Source: Lachnospiraceae bacterium (GTDB lineage Bacteria > Bacillota > Clostridia > Lachnospirales > Lachnospiraceae). From it: a DNA stretch of 56,119 nucleotides. This document shows, in pieces, positions 34,301 to 44,244 of this stretch (its first letter is position 1; each line of letters begins with the position of its first letter). The translations under genes and the position numbers were made by a program. The stretch spans positions 1-56,119 of the forward strand of contig JAGBOC010000028.1 in NCBI GenBank assembly GCA_017634065.1, in the 5' to 3' direction. The notes under the pieces are model-generated. The model saw only the letters and a program-made list of their open reading frames with translations. It was not told the origin of the DNA and did no database searches.

Positions 34301-34833
34301 TTTTCTGTTTCATCTGTTTCGTCTGTTTCATTTATTTCATTTTCTACTTTTTGCTCTTCTGTTGCTATTTCATCCGTTGTTTCATTTATTTGTTCACTTT
34401 CACTTTTTATGGTTTCTGCTTTTACGCTTTCCTCTTTCTCTATTTCTTCTTCCTTCTTTTCATCTATATCTTTTTCTGTTATATTTTCTTCTTTTTTCTC
34501 TTCTTCGTTCACTTCACTTATAAAAGTTCCTTCACTTTCATCTTCTAAAATATCTTCTTCCGGCTCTTCTAAATCTTTTGCTTTTACAGATTCTTCTACC
34601 TCTTCTATACTCTCTTTTGTCTCTGCTTTTTCATCTGTTTTTAACTCATCTTTAGACTCAAATAAAATAGTTGTTTCTTCTTTTGTCTCACTTATCTCTA
34701 TATAGTCTTTTTCATTTTTTAAATCAACTACATTCGTTTCCATTTCACCCAAATTAAGCCCATTTGCTATTGGCACCTGGATGTTACTCAACATTAAAGA
34801 AATTATTAAGATAGTAGAAATAATCTTTTTCAT
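25372..34833 (-). CDS. Giant surface protein with BspA-like and about 20 InlB-type repeats (3153 aa)
   Basis: Signal peptide (MKKIISTILIISLMLSNIQ), Glu/Lys-rich stalk (about 40-230), an ordered domain, then a BspA-like DUF285 region (about 510-720; for example NTSNVKNMSNMFKDVGSI). From about 915 to 2690 there are some 20 repeats of 80-110 residues ending like FDFNTAVTKDIALHAKW, the InlB B-repeat (Flg_new) type. A 17-Gly run (about 2695-2712), a Pro-rich linker and a Gln-rich helix lead to C-terminal Trp/Tyr-rich wall-binding repeats (WHKVSSNVWYY, GWTQIGNDFYYF). There is no LPXTG, so binding is probably non-covalent. AAGGA precedes the ATG. Adhesion or host interaction is inferred. Confidence 0.92.
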   Translation of the reverse strand: MKKIISTILIISLMLSNIQVPIANGLNLGEMETNVVDLKNEKDYIEISETKEETTILFESKDELKTDEKAETKESIEEVEESVKAKDLEEPEEDILEDESEGTFISEVNEEEKKEENITEKDIDEKKEEEIEKEESVKAETIKSESEQINETTDEIATEEQKVENEINETDETDETENEIKESEEDNIKISTLSETEEEIKDKNDDEENNDKKEIATKSDLILLEKVSATASTADKIYGDSSEVTINSIGLGKDGILSVKISYPANNSSFRTSDLENNARIEDVIFIDQLIGSEYSISDTWSLGGGIWNSGVVADSSRGEATVSFNLKEVVYQSSWNGDKRWDEFYNEYKSKQLKFNLSLFNGTFTAITRVGTSKVHKWVEGWNDHWELPGSALEIADVVSNMQRKKRIGILYESDITYLSTGSAYGVYNYWESLDYEIFYNDSLELSVAARNDYETSDSGFEDNSMYFILNDGDSLVFDGENSKNLFKNSQIKNVDWRKVALAQTGIDNGLTTMEGWFEGCDFTESLEASGAGEAEDLSTYFTNNSPIRSRLDMFSYLDITNLTSVKNMFKGAKDVYFGSYGNVYLAGTSPIDVTEKYNTQNVVDMSGMFEGAKFNFGKIDEYLQHILQPSVFSAIAKNLNTSNVKNMSNMFKDVGSIYATATNQRDLDISGWIVDSVENTSHMFENSYFSRVIFDEDTWNLSNVTKDTDMFTGALMTGENRSKYGDWYMGVDKTYARRDTYYTPGYFVQVSKSPVEANKLYDVTFSSSANNKKGSQPIKNTDKIYKAVYTAELDTGTVASYESYSFKITGFRVGEVVEFRDSEYDLFKYPKIGDGSKRLNTMNGVRYFPIDTSTSRTADAYYICTGYKRYDGQEVTIDEEKIENFTVAVSSDSYGSTTAFVNHIQIVWVECNRTATFKSDHILTSDVEKKFSEFHRFNPIGDLVKNQIYKEGSDFYKFLYWEKEGTLGEYDFYNNSLGEDDNVVFIAKWQQVNPHTISFSDSKNYIQNISSQYILDGEKAKEPDETKTGFVKNETDKKWTFLYWYENDENIAFDFNAAVTKDIALHAKWKEEIAYYRVSFETDHFGPFIDQMIEYNGKAVDSTNLTEGATYKDGSSYYVFNGFRNAAGQKISEANITSDTTFTASWTSVTGTFKKITILSNHGSYSFERYVKKDDITSVDLNEITYGTKIIEGDKVYQFTGDYNDNINGYGYAFDSWKWDVYYDSATFEDKTFYAIFNEANFGIIKYESDYGTVSPTYKFLKKDSYSVFNSSPVDSETDTKIYYAPNTPKIGDVVEVGGVKKVLTKWQYYIEGDTTLNDLDEYFLSYDDNTMYYDSISYSYENIVFKAVWTDVQEFTVTFTDTHGVNIPAQRVMTAHKAVEPTELSSGDEVEDNGVYYNFYGSWLDESGNYYDFNTIVTGDITLKPEWSSGFIKIKYESDYNTGYKPSNQTVYENNLPYLLSEPNNTNFKKDVTQVESGGDIYKFKYWYATQSTVPFDFSKRISKSVTLNAYWLKLETVTLTYELDPYGFSNTISFRLPNNSTTKSLKVEKSEATNTWFPTQPQVNSNSYSYRGQKYESDYNTNRYYKLRGWKWVDENNIEHTISASANATFNQDTTIHAVWEKQNLSKFYYDLDYNYYTNVEAWYNYDNPSGKTITPPSSYQEDVYVYKDTTNKKAYKLKYWYATDSNVRVDFANERFYDDIVFYPKWEEIPFTWTVTVETKYGSSYGSNRFEGVLDDTARKTYEVADGDTFTLPNLIKGAFYKNLITTSSNNYAYFLGYYVNGTNIGDPPYNLDIVISNNTTVRLEFNNYYNRSLSQLKTVIFKADYINTYEEIKTYNNEFVYVNCIKPLKDETVVDQSTGKSYKMLGWYDESDPSKTIKVPTIVSGSERTYIQFTTDTTMVASYSEITDINISYSDDYKTAPASETIISGQKVVNVPTTHTVGEGDITVGTEKYRFIGWFRQGDIEAFDFNTSLFVDTVIEARYKNVTEYNVTFDINRQGETNPPSQIVVWGNTISTPSAPVDSYIRRENGSDGKLNKAYKFDYWYDTDENVPFDFENEPVYSTTSLKGHWTELSIYTVTFDAVKTNTSIVNPDNQKVLIDEYATEPTNINTSTVWERKNSAGKVVEAYRFLHWYKGSDDSIAFDFANEKINADTLIKATWSNIPLYKVEFRDTLGYLSSSQLKTYTLPSLIEGIPAGNTISTPSEIKIGEIVKIGAGQYFKFNGWKLGSNNFDFESIINQNLILDTSFVTFTGATVSFDLDGHFSTISISNQTIYPDVNLVEPTEISSGDEEERLEPDGHYHKYTFEYWYDESDPSKSPFDFSSDINGNVVLKPKFTDTKLNQITFDAGGIITDPQPQKVSDADHIARPSSPLDGDEVTHSNGHTYKFDYWYSTNSNIPFDFVNETVDEDTTIKIKWKDITRWKVIFDLETGELPTEKTVINGEKVTSLTSTVSGTIYEEKNAHNERTHAKKFLHWYESTDISKSPFDFNTAIISNVYLKAKWEEMGLYSFTFTDSSNVFVNEDTSHVRRLPNQIIGKIEGERIIKPSIINEGDVIKTTTDEFYRFTGWYASPSNTLFNFEQDLISRTTNESITLNAGWDRVNGYIITYTSTYKAPSKVREAVEEGRNIIAPAKPSVGEEATSQNKVYRFEYWHEAGDDTTAFDFTTSINSDYDIVAKWVYVRDVPTPVVPSSGGGSTGGGGGGGGGGGGGGGGTRYVDETNKGPGDVIVGPGGTINPDNPITPIEIITQIDPNSPVPVIPQEPIKPQPKVDPKVEQIEEFLKDGDIDKVDDEDVDKNELQQLYNLNKSGATFSGGPSIDELAAGGDGGRYKWHKVSSNVWYYTHTTKGMKIGWHEDEQDKQVYYLDRSTGIMAIGWTQIGNDFYYFSEINYSSNWSNAGAGSEWATDINLKDNKKSKGSMYMNEFTPDGFYVDEDGRCVADAATMVAVAYMNQQAIANGEKTAARLQAEKMQEAQRAAEQQALQQLEQMNLQQQVNQVAQKTGAKTISSNNAWHKKSDGSWWIEDENKNPIKGWAVDTNNNKVYHLNESSNSVDKGWAEIDGAYYYFQPFQPYNWSYDERSGKWSLVESAGKSYGEMYANEWTLDGYYVGADGKIDLNVAYNKDKDVALDEMMKNALQVQQYESMQ

Positions 34834-34869
34834 ATCTATATTCCTTTTTATTTCCTTTATTTCTTTTTT

Positions 34870-35319
34870 TTACCTATCAAAAATCTCGACAGGTTTTTTC
34901 ATAACCATTACACTGTGTATGTTTAATCTTCTTTTTATATCATTAATTATTTTATCAAGTGTCTCTTCGTCTATCCTGTCCATCTCAAGAACCAAGGTCT
35001 TTTCCGTATGAAGAATCCCACCATCATTATAACCACCATTTGCATTATAAATAGTATACGCAACATTATTATTTATACAAATTGTCTTCACGAGTTCCAG
35101 TGCTACATCATCTTCTATAATTTGTCTATTTTGATTCTTGTCAGTTAATCCAATGTAGACACTATAAGAAATATCTTCCGCCACTACTCCCTCTTCTGCT
35201 CTTGTCCTTGTAAAAGATGCAACTCTTATAAGGCTTATAGTAGAAAAAGCAAGTGCAAGAGCTGTAACAATAATTACTGCTGGATGGGTAACTGTTTTTA
35301 ATTTATTTTTCTTTTCCAT
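34870..35319 (-). CDS. Small membrane-anchored extracellular protein of unknown function
   Basis: 149 residues. One N-terminal membrane helix (THPAVIIVTALALAFSTISL) is followed by an outside domain of about 100 residues. YSVYIGLTDKNQNRQIIEDD, ICINNNVAYTIYNANGGYND and a TEKTLVLEM strand suggest a small alpha/beta fold like that of DUF3574-type proteins; the match is by pattern only. GAAGGTG precedes the ATG. It sits 36 nt upstream of the giant surface protein and 53 nt after gyrB on the same strand, so it may be co-transcribed with both. Confidence 0.7.
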   Translation of the reverse strand: MEKKNKLKTVTHPAVIIVTALALAFSTISLIRVASFTRTRAEEGVVAEDISYSVYIGLTDKNQNRQIIEDDVALELVKTICINNNVAYTIYNANGGYNDGGILHTEKTLVLEMDRIDEETLDKIINDIKRRLNIHSVMVMKKPVEIFDR

Positions 35320-35372
35320 AATTCACACCTTCTTTTTTATTTTATGCTTTTACTTTATAAAATTAATTGTTT

Positions 35373-38448
<3,076 letters not shown>

Positions 38449-38451
38449 TAA

Positions 38452-39564
38452 TTATATTTTAACTGGTGTTATAAGGAATGAATACGTCTCTTGTTTATTT
38501 TTTATTATTATAGGATTTTTTGGTCCTGAAAAATATAAGTTTATATTTTGGTCATCTATAGCATTTAAAACTTTTATCAAATAATTTGCATTAAAAGCTA
38601 TCATAAGATCTTTACCTGTCTTTTTTATCTCAAGTTTTTCATAAGAATCACCTGACATAGTATTAAGGCTTATACTCATCTCATCATCTTTTATATCTAT
38701 AACAACTGGTTTATTATCATTTTCTCTTAAAAATGGTATTGATCTTATTAGACTTTCTACAAACTCATTTTTATTTATATTTACTTTTGTAGAATACTCT
38801 ATATTAAATATCCTATCTGTATCAATATAATTATTAGGAATTATTATAGATGTAAATATTGTATTATTAAACTCAAATGCAATATTCTTCTCATTAAAAT
38901 AAATAAATACATCTTTATTAACTTCACCACTTATTAATTTATTTAATTCTTCAAGAGAAGTACCTGGGACAATTGTCTCATATTTATTTTGGTTATCATT
39001 TATTATTTCATTAATTATAGAAATAATATAACCATCCATTGATTTAGCTGTTATCTTATCTTTATTTACATTTATATAAATACCTTTTAATACAGCATTT
39101 GTAGTATCAGAGTTTCTATCGTAAGAAAATTTTGTTTTTTCTATAAGTTTTTTTAATTTTAATTCATTTATTATAATTTTATTTTCTTTATTTACTGATG
39201 TTACATTTGGATAAGTAGTCTCATCTTTGGCTTGGATAGTCTTTTTTATACTTTCTCCGCAAATAATTGTGCATTCTCTATTTTTATCTACATTTATTTC
39301 TATATCAGAATTTTCAGGCATATTTCTTATAATGCTTATTAATAAACTTCCATCAATAGCAGTAATTCCTTTTTCTAATATATCGCCTTCTGTTTTGTTT
39401 TTAATTGTTATTTCTTTTCCATCTTGACAAGTCAAAAATATATTATTTTTTGATGCATCAATAAGTATACAATCTAATATCTGATATAAATTACCCTTTT
39501 TTAATGCTTTACTAACAATATTTAAAGAGTTTAAAAAATCTTCTTTTTTTACATTTATTTTCAT
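38452..39564 (-). CDS. dnaN: DNA polymerase III beta sliding clamp
   Basis: 370 residues, close to the family norm. MKINVKKEDFLNSLNIVSKA begins domain 1; the C-terminus FSGPKNPIIIKNKQETYSFL, then ITPVKI, is the conserved end of domain 3. Many Ile/Asn/Lys substitutions reflect the AT-rich genome. AAGGAG precedes the ATG. It is separated from dnaA by a very AT-rich 126-bp gap. Confidence 0.96.
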   Translation of the reverse strand: MKINVKKEDFLNSLNIVSKALKKGNLYQILDCILIDASKNNIFLTCQDGKEITIKNKTEGDILEKGITAIDGSLLISIIRNMPENSDIEINVDKNRECTIICGESIKKTIQAKDETTYPNVTSVNKENKIIINELKLKKLIEKTKFSYDRNSDTTNAVLKGIYINVNKDKITAKSMDGYIISIINEIINDNQNKYETIVPGTSLEELNKLISGEVNKDVFIYFNEKNIAFEFNNTIFTSIIIPNNYIDTDRIFNIEYSTKVNINKNEFVESLIRSIPFLRENDNKPVVIDIKDDEMSISLNTMSGDSYEKLEIKKTGKDLMIAFNANYLIKVLNAIDDQNINLYFSGPKNPIIIKNKQETYSFLITPVKI

Positions 39565-39690
39565 AACACTCCTTTTTTATTTATATATATTTATTTTATT
39601 TATTATTATTAGGCCTGTTAATTTGTTAATAATACTAATTTTTCCTTATTTTATAATAATTTTAGATTTTTTAATTTGTTTATAAATATT
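39565..39690. other. AT-rich dnaA-dnaN gap, possible origin unwinding part
   Basis: Almost only A and T, with one minus-strand TTATTAACA word (39624-39632) like those upstream of dnaA. In other Firmicutes this gap holds the unwinding element; here that is inferred from composition only. Confidence 0.45.
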
Positions 39691-41052
39691 TTATAATAAC
39701 ATTTTTTCTTTTATATTTTTTATATTTTCAGCCAATTCTTTTTCTATTTTTAATTTATTTTCTATTTTCTGACAAGAATTAATAACAGTACTGTGATCTC
39801 TGTTAAAAAAATCACCTATTTTTTCTTGAGTTATATCTTTTATCATATCTCTACATAGATATATAGCTATATCTCTTGCATATACAAACTCTCTATTTCT
39901 TTTTGGGCCACAAATATCAAGTATATTTACACCAAAATATTCACAAACAATGTTAGTAATTCTTTCTGGTGTAAGTTTCTTTTCTTCTTTATTTTTTATA
40001 TCTGTTAGTCTTTCTTTAGCTAAATTAATATCTACTGGTTGATTTATTATTTTTGAATAAAGTATTATATTATTTAGAGCAGATTCAAGTTCTCTTATAT
40101 TTGATTTTACATTTTGGGCAATATATTTTATAACTTCATTATCAACTTTAAACTCTGGATGTCTATTTTTCTCTTTTTGACGAAGGATTGCTATTCTTGT
40201 CTCATAATCAGGTAGATAGAGTTCACAAGTTGTCCCCCAGGTAAATCTTGATTTAAGTCTTTCTTCCATATCATTTCCAAGTTCTTTTACTGATTTATCA
40301 CAGGTTAATACTATTTGCTTTTTATTTTCGTGTAAAGTATTGAAAGTATTGAAAAACTCTTCTTGAGTTTGATATTTACCACATAAAAAATGTATATCAT
40401 CTATTAACAAGATATCAACATTTCTATATTTATTTTTGAAATCAGTAATATTATTTTTTTGAAGACTATCAACATATTCCTGGACATATTTCTCACAAGT
40501 TGTGTATAAAATGTTAAGATTTGGATTTTTCTTTAGTGCATAATTTGCAATGGCCTGCATAAGGTGGGTCTTTCCAAGACCTGTTTTTCCATATAAAAAT
40601 AAAGGATTATATTCTTCTCCTGGATTTTCTGCTACGGCTATACAAGTTGCATAGGCTATACTATTTGATTGACCTTGGACAAAGTTTTCAAAAGTATTAA
40701 GTGGATCATTTATGCCAGATGCTTTAAGAAGAGATGTAAAATCTTCGTTTTCACTTTTTATTTTTTTAAGAGAAGAGTTTTTAGCTTTAAATATAATTTC
40801 AAGATCTTCTGTAGCGATACCAGTAAAGTGTGATACGGCAATCCGAAGTTGAGAAAGGATTCTATTTTGCAAAAAACTAATGTACCCTTCTTCTGGAACT
40901 TCAAGATACAGTGTATTTTTATCAAGTTTTATAGGTTTAATAACATTTTTAATAAATGCATTATAAACGTGGTCGCTAATCTCAAAATCTTCTTTCATCT
41001 GCTTAAGTAGAGATTCCCAGCCTTGATTTAGTTTTTCAAAGTTTTTAGACAT
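39691..41052 (-). CDS. dnaA: Chromosomal replication initiator DnaA
   Basis: 453 residues from ATG 41052. Domain I is at 1-85. The AAA+ core contains LYGKTGLGKTHLMQAIANYA and the Walker B DILLIDDIHFLCGK. Domain IV has the DnaA-box reader NRDHSTVINSCQKIE. It binds 9-bp boxes and opens the origin. An in-frame ATG at 41061 directly abuts the -10 box at 41062-41067 and would lie upstream of the expected transcript start, so 41052 is preferred. No ribosome-binding site exists, so the mRNA is probably leaderless. Confidence 0.97.
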   Translation of the reverse strand: MSKNFEKLNQGWESLLKQMKEDFEISDHVYNAFIKNVIKPIKLDKNTLYLEVPEEGYISFLQNRILSQLRIAVSHFTGIATEDLEIIFKAKNSSLKKIKSENEDFTSLLKASGINDPLNTFENFVQGQSNSIAYATCIAVAENPGEEYNPLFLYGKTGLGKTHLMQAIANYALKKNPNLNILYTTCEKYVQEYVDSLQKNNITDFKNKYRNVDILLIDDIHFLCGKYQTQEEFFNTFNTLHENKKQIVLTCDKSVKELGNDMEERLKSRFTWGTTCELYLPDYETRIAILRQKEKNRHPEFKVDNEVIKYIAQNVKSNIRELESALNNIILYSKIINQPVDINLAKERLTDIKNKEEKKLTPERITNIVCEYFGVNILDICGPKRNREFVYARDIAIYLCRDMIKDITQEKIGDFFNRDHSTVINSCQKIENKLKIEKELAENIKNIKEKMLL

Positions 41053-41061
41053 ACACTGCAT

Positions 41062-41090
41062 ATTATAAATGAAAATGGGGTATTTTTCAA
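41062..41090 (-). promoter_or_regulatory. dnaA promoter, leaderless arrangement
   Basis: TTGAAA (41085-41090), 17 nt, TATAAT (41062-41067) on the minus strand. The expected start near 41055 is 3 nt before ATG 41052. Confidence 0.65.
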
Positions 41091-41249
41091 GACAAATGAT
41101 GGTGGAAAACTTATTTTTTTTAATATTTTTATGTGGAAAAAGACATTTTATTTATAAACAATTTAAGTAACTATAATTATAGTAAAAACATAGATTAAAT
41201 AAAAAGTTATTAACATTTTATTAACAGAGAATTATAAGTGTTTTTTATG

Positions 41250-41278
41250 TTGACAAAAAAGGCAAAAACTAATATAAT
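41250..41278 (+). promoter_or_regulatory. rpmH-rnpA promoter
   Basis: TTGACA (41250-41255), 17 nt, TATAAT (41273-41278), an almost perfect housekeeping promoter. A leader of about 80 nt with two short hairpins follows. Confidence 0.8.
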
Positions 41279-41365
41279 TTTTAGGATTTACACAATTTCT
41301 AAAAAGCAATTCTATTGCTTGAGAGCTTTTAGTATGCTCTAAAAATAATTAGGAGGTAGATGAAT

Positions 41366-41503
41366 ATGGCAAAAATGACACTTCAACCAAAGAAAAGACA
41401 AAGACTTAAAGTGCACGGATTTAGATCAAGAATGAGCACAGCTAACGGAAGAAAGGTATTGTCTGCAAGAAGGGCTAAAGGAAGAAAACAATTAACTGTG
41501 TAA
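41366..41503 (+). CDS. rpmH: 50S ribosomal protein L34
   Basis: 45 residues, [20 protein letters not shown] and on to [12 protein letters not shown], the conserved bL34 sequence. It binds 23S rRNA in the large subunit. Start ATG 41366 is preferred because AGGAGGT (41351-41357) lies 8 nt upstream; an ATG at 41360 is too close to it. First gene of the rightward operon. Confidence 0.96.
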   Translation: MAKMTLQPKKRQRLKVHGFRSRMSTANGRKVLSARRAKGRKQLTV

Positions 41504-41537
41504 GTAAAAACTTTAGGCTTATTTTTATCAAATCAAA

Positions 41538-41870
41538 ATGAAATACTCGATAAAAAAAAATAGCGACTTTAAGAAAATATACGAAGAAAAAAACTCTTTT
41601 GCTACAAAAAATATAATAATGTATATTTCGAAAAACAGTGATATGGAAAGTAACCGACTTGGGATTTCTGTATCACATAAAGTTGGAAACTCGGTTGTTA
41701 GACACACCTTATCAAGAAGAATAAGAGAAATCTTTAGAAAAAATGTAGACCAGATAGAACAAGGTATTGATATGGTCATAGTTTTAAGGGCAGGTTCTGA
41801 CAAAGTTGAGTTTTTTAAATTAAATGAAGATTTTTTGAAATTGTGTAAGAAACATGGAATATTAAGATAA
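41538..41870 (+). CDS. rnpA: Ribonuclease P protein component
   Basis: 110 residues. [20 protein letters not shown] and SRRIREIFR correspond to the RNA-binding RNR region, here with [12 protein letters not shown] in place of the common RNRxKRxLRE. C-terminal LCKKHGILR is usual. The protein helps RNase P RNA mature tRNA 5' ends. The ribosome-binding site is weak; the gene follows rpmH by 34 nt. Confidence 0.95.
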   Translation: MKYSIKKNSDFKKIYEEKNSFATKNIIMYISKNSDMESNRLGISVSHKVGNSVVRHTLSRRIREIFRKNVDQIEQGIDMVIVLRAGSDKVEFFKLNEDFLKLCKKHGILR

Positions 41871-41881
41871 TCATAAAGGAC

Positions 41882-42097
41882 ATGAAAAGAGTATTAATAT
41901 ATTTTATAAAACTATATCAAAAATATATTTCTCCGACACTTTCTTTGTTTTCAAAATGTCCTTACACTCCAAGTTGTTCTAATTATGCGATAGAAGCTAT
42001 AGAAAAACACGGAGCGATAAAAGGAAGCATTTTAGGTTTTTTTAGAATATTAAGATGCAACCCTTTTTCAAAAGGTGGTTACGACCCAGTTCCATGA
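41882..42097 (+). CDS. yidD: Membrane protein insertion efficiency factor YidD
   Basis: 71 residues. [20 protein letters not shown] and [20 protein letters not shown] are the family core with its conserved cysteines, and [14 protein letters not shown] the C-terminus. It is a peripheral inner-membrane protein supporting YidC. It lies 11 nt after rnpA with AAAGGA just before the ATG. Confidence 0.95.
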   Translation: MKRVLIYFIKLYQKYISPTLSLFSKCPYTPSCSNYAIEAIEKHGAIKGSILGFFRILRCNPFSKGGYDPVP

Positions 42098-42130
42098 AAG
42101 AAAAGGCGGAAGAGCCTTTAAGGAGGATAG

Positions 42131-43417
42131 ATGGTATTTTTAACCGCTCATGATGGATTACTTGGACCAATAGCAATGCTTTTTGGATACTTAATGAATG
42201 GTATATATCTTGTGCTTGATAAGTTTGGTCTAGGAAATATAGGAGTTGCTATAATTATTTTCACGCTTATCACAAGACTTATCCTATATCCATTTACAGT
42301 AAAACAACAAAAATCGTCAAAGCTTATGGCGATAATTCAGCCAGAAATAAAGGCGATACAAGCAAAATACGAAGGTAAAAAAGATCAACAGTCTATGCTT
42401 GCTCAACAAGCAGAGATAAAGGCTGTGTATGAAAAGTATGGTACATCAATGACAGGAAGTTGTGTGCAACTTCTTATTCAGATGCCTATAATATTTGCTT
42501 TATATAGGGTTATAATGAATGTACCTGCATATGTACCAGCTATAAAAGAAAAGTTCACAAGTATAGTTGATGCAATATTAACAGATAGTGGTGCAATAGA
42601 TAAACTTATAAAGTTCCATCAAGATAATAACTTTGAAAGAGTTATAAGTCTTGAGAAGCAACTAAATAATTTTGCTGGTTCAGGGGAAATACAAAAAAAT
42701 CATATAATAGATTTTCTTTATAAATTAAATCCAGCACAGTTTAATGAGTTTATATCAGGCTTTGGTGAAAATGTACAAAACATAGTAGCACCAGCATATG
42801 AAGTAATTGATAAAGCAAATACTTTCTGTGGATTAAATCTTTCTACAGCACCAAGCTCTGGTGGTTTCGCATCTGCATATATACTTATACCTATTCTTGC
42901 CGCTCTTTCTCAATATCTATCAGTATGGCTTATGCAAAAACAGAATAAGAGCAAAGTAAATACAAATGATGAAAATGATACGATGCAACAGACTATGAAC
43001 TCTATGAATATAATGATGCCTATTATGTCTGCAGTATTTTGTTGGGGCTTTGCAACAGGTATCGGTGTATACTGGATAGCAACATCAGTATTTATGGTTT
43101 TAACACAGCTCATAGTAAATAAGCAACTTGAAAATCTTGATATAGACAAGATGATAAAAGAGAATGTAGAAAAGGCAAATAAAAAGAGAGCAAAAAAAGG
43201 TCTTCCACCAATAAATGAAGATAGAGCAGCAAATAACATAAAGAAGATGGAAGAAAACATAGAAAAGAAGACAAAAGAAAGAGAGAACTTGATAGAAAAC
43301 CAGAAGAAGCAAATTGAAGAAGCAAATAAATATTATTCATCTGGTGAAGAGAATCCAAACTCTTTATTTGCAAAAGCAAATATGGTACAAAAGTACAATG
43401 AAAAACATAATAAATAA
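42131..43417 (+). CDS. yidC: Membrane protein insertase YidC
   Basis: 428 residues. The insertase core includes IGVAIIIFTLITRLILYPFT with the conserved groove Arg, then QQKSSKLMAIIQPEIKAIQA and CVQLLIQMPIIFALYRVI. A long soluble insert (about 140-235) separates helices 2 and 3, and the C-terminus is a Lys/Glu-rich tail of about 90 residues. No lipoprotein signal is seen, unlike Bacillus SpoIIIJ. It inserts proteins into the membrane with or without Sec. It ends 27 nt before khpB. Confidence 0.95.
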   Translation: MVFLTAHDGLLGPIAMLFGYLMNGIYLVLDKFGLGNIGVAIIIFTLITRLILYPFTVKQQKSSKLMAIIQPEIKAIQAKYEGKKDQQSMLAQQAEIKAVYEKYGTSMTGSCVQLLIQMPIIFALYRVIMNVPAYVPAIKEKFTSIVDAILTDSGAIDKLIKFHQDNNFERVISLEKQLNNFAGSGEIQKNHIIDFLYKLNPAQFNEFISGFGENVQNIVAPAYEVIDKANTFCGLNLSTAPSSGGFASAYILIPILAALSQYLSVWLMQKQNKSKVNTNDENDTMQQTMNSMNIMMPIMSAVFCWGFATGIGVYWIATSVFMVLTQLIVNKQLENLDIDKMIKENVEKANKKRAKKGLPPINEDRAANNIKKMEENIEKKTKERENLIENQKKQIEEANKYYSSGEENPNSLFAKANMVQKYNEKHNK

Positions 43418-43444
43418 TTAAGATAAAACTCGAAAGGAGAGGAA

Positions 43445-44215
43445 ATGAGGGTAGAAATAAAGGGAGAAACTCTTGATGAAGCAATAAATAATGCGATGAT
43501 AGAACTCTCAACTACAAGTGACAACCTTGCATACGAGGTGAAGCAAGAAGGAACATCAGGATTTCTTGGTATAGGTGCAAAACCATTTATCATAGAAGCA
43601 TATAAAAAAGATGACAAAGAAGAAAAATACAAGAAAGAAAGCATAAATAAAAAAGAAAAACTTGTTGAAAATGCTACTGGTGTATATGAGTTTAAGACAG
43701 AAAAGGTATCGACAAGTAAAGGTTTTGCAAAAAAAGAAGAAAAGATGACAAGAGACCCAGAAGAAGTATTTAACGAAGTAAAGAAGTTTTTGACACCGAT
43801 ATTTAAAGAGTTTAACACTGAAATAAATATGAGTTATACTGCAAATGTAGATTCAAACACTCTAATACTTAATATAAGTGGCGAAAGAATGGGAGTAGTT
43901 ATAGGAAAGCATGGTCAAACTCTTGATGCCATACAGCATTTAGTAAATATCGTAATAAATAATGGAAAGAGTAGTAGAGTAAAAATAAGAATAGATAGTG
44001 AGAACTATAGAGATAAGAGAAATAAAACTCTTGAATCACTTGCTAAATCTGTTGCTAATAATGTCAGAAAAACTCATAAGGATTATGAACTTGAGCCAAT
44101 GTCATCATATGAGAGAAGGATAATCCATTCAGTGCTTCAAAAAGAGAGAAACATAGAGACTACATCTATAGGACTTGATAAAGAAAGACATGTAGTTGTA
44201 AAATATAAAAGATAA
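43445..44215 (+). CDS. khpB: RNA-binding protein KhpB (Jag), KH and R3H domains
   Basis: 256 residues. The Jag-N domain (1-50) includes GTSGFLGIGAKPFIIEAY. A charged linker follows. The KH domain has the GxxG-type loop VVIGKHGQTLDAIQ, and the R3H domain ends with MSSYERRIIHSVLQKE. The protein binds mRNAs and influences cell division and envelope regulation in Firmicutes. GAAAGGAGAGG precedes the ATG. It is the last gene before the terminator at 44215-44244. Confidence 0.95.
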   Translation: MRVEIKGETLDEAINNAMIELSTTSDNLAYEVKQEGTSGFLGIGAKPFIIEAYKKDDKEEKYKKESINKKEKLVENATGVYEFKTEKVSTSKGFAKKEEKMTRDPEEVFNEVKKFLTPIFKEFNTEINMSYTANVDSNTLILNISGERMGVVIGKHGQTLDAIQHLVNIVINNGKSSRVKIRIDSENYRDKRNKTLESLAKSVANNVRKTHKDYELEPMSSYERRIIHSVLQKERNIETTSIGLDKERHVVVKYKR

Positions 44216-44244
44216 AAAAAGGCGGGATTAAAACCGCCTTTTTT
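44215..44244. terminator. Bidirectional terminator between khpB and mnmE
   Basis: Perfect 11-bp stem (44215-44225 with 44234-44244) with A/T runs on both flanks, serving both convergent genes. The mnmE stop codon overlaps its right arm. Confidence 0.88.

Larger units (their letters stand above)
41062..41365. other. Replication origin region between dnaA and rpmH
   Basis: Transcription diverges here and replication genes flank it, as at clostridial origins. The gap is very AT-rich. Exact consensus DnaA boxes are not seen. Weak ones are TTTTCCACA and TTTTCCACC (minus strand, near 41100-41140) and two tandem TTATTAACA words at 41207-41215 and 41218-41226, 11 bp apart. The rpmH promoter and two small leader hairpins (41304-41320, 41322-41340) occupy the right end. 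Confidence 0.7.

Noticed and set aside
34351-34705. Long hydrophobic and Ser-rich plus-strand frames opposite the adhesin N-terminus
   Set aside because: They are mirrors of the Glu/Lys-rich stalk codons and have no start signals.
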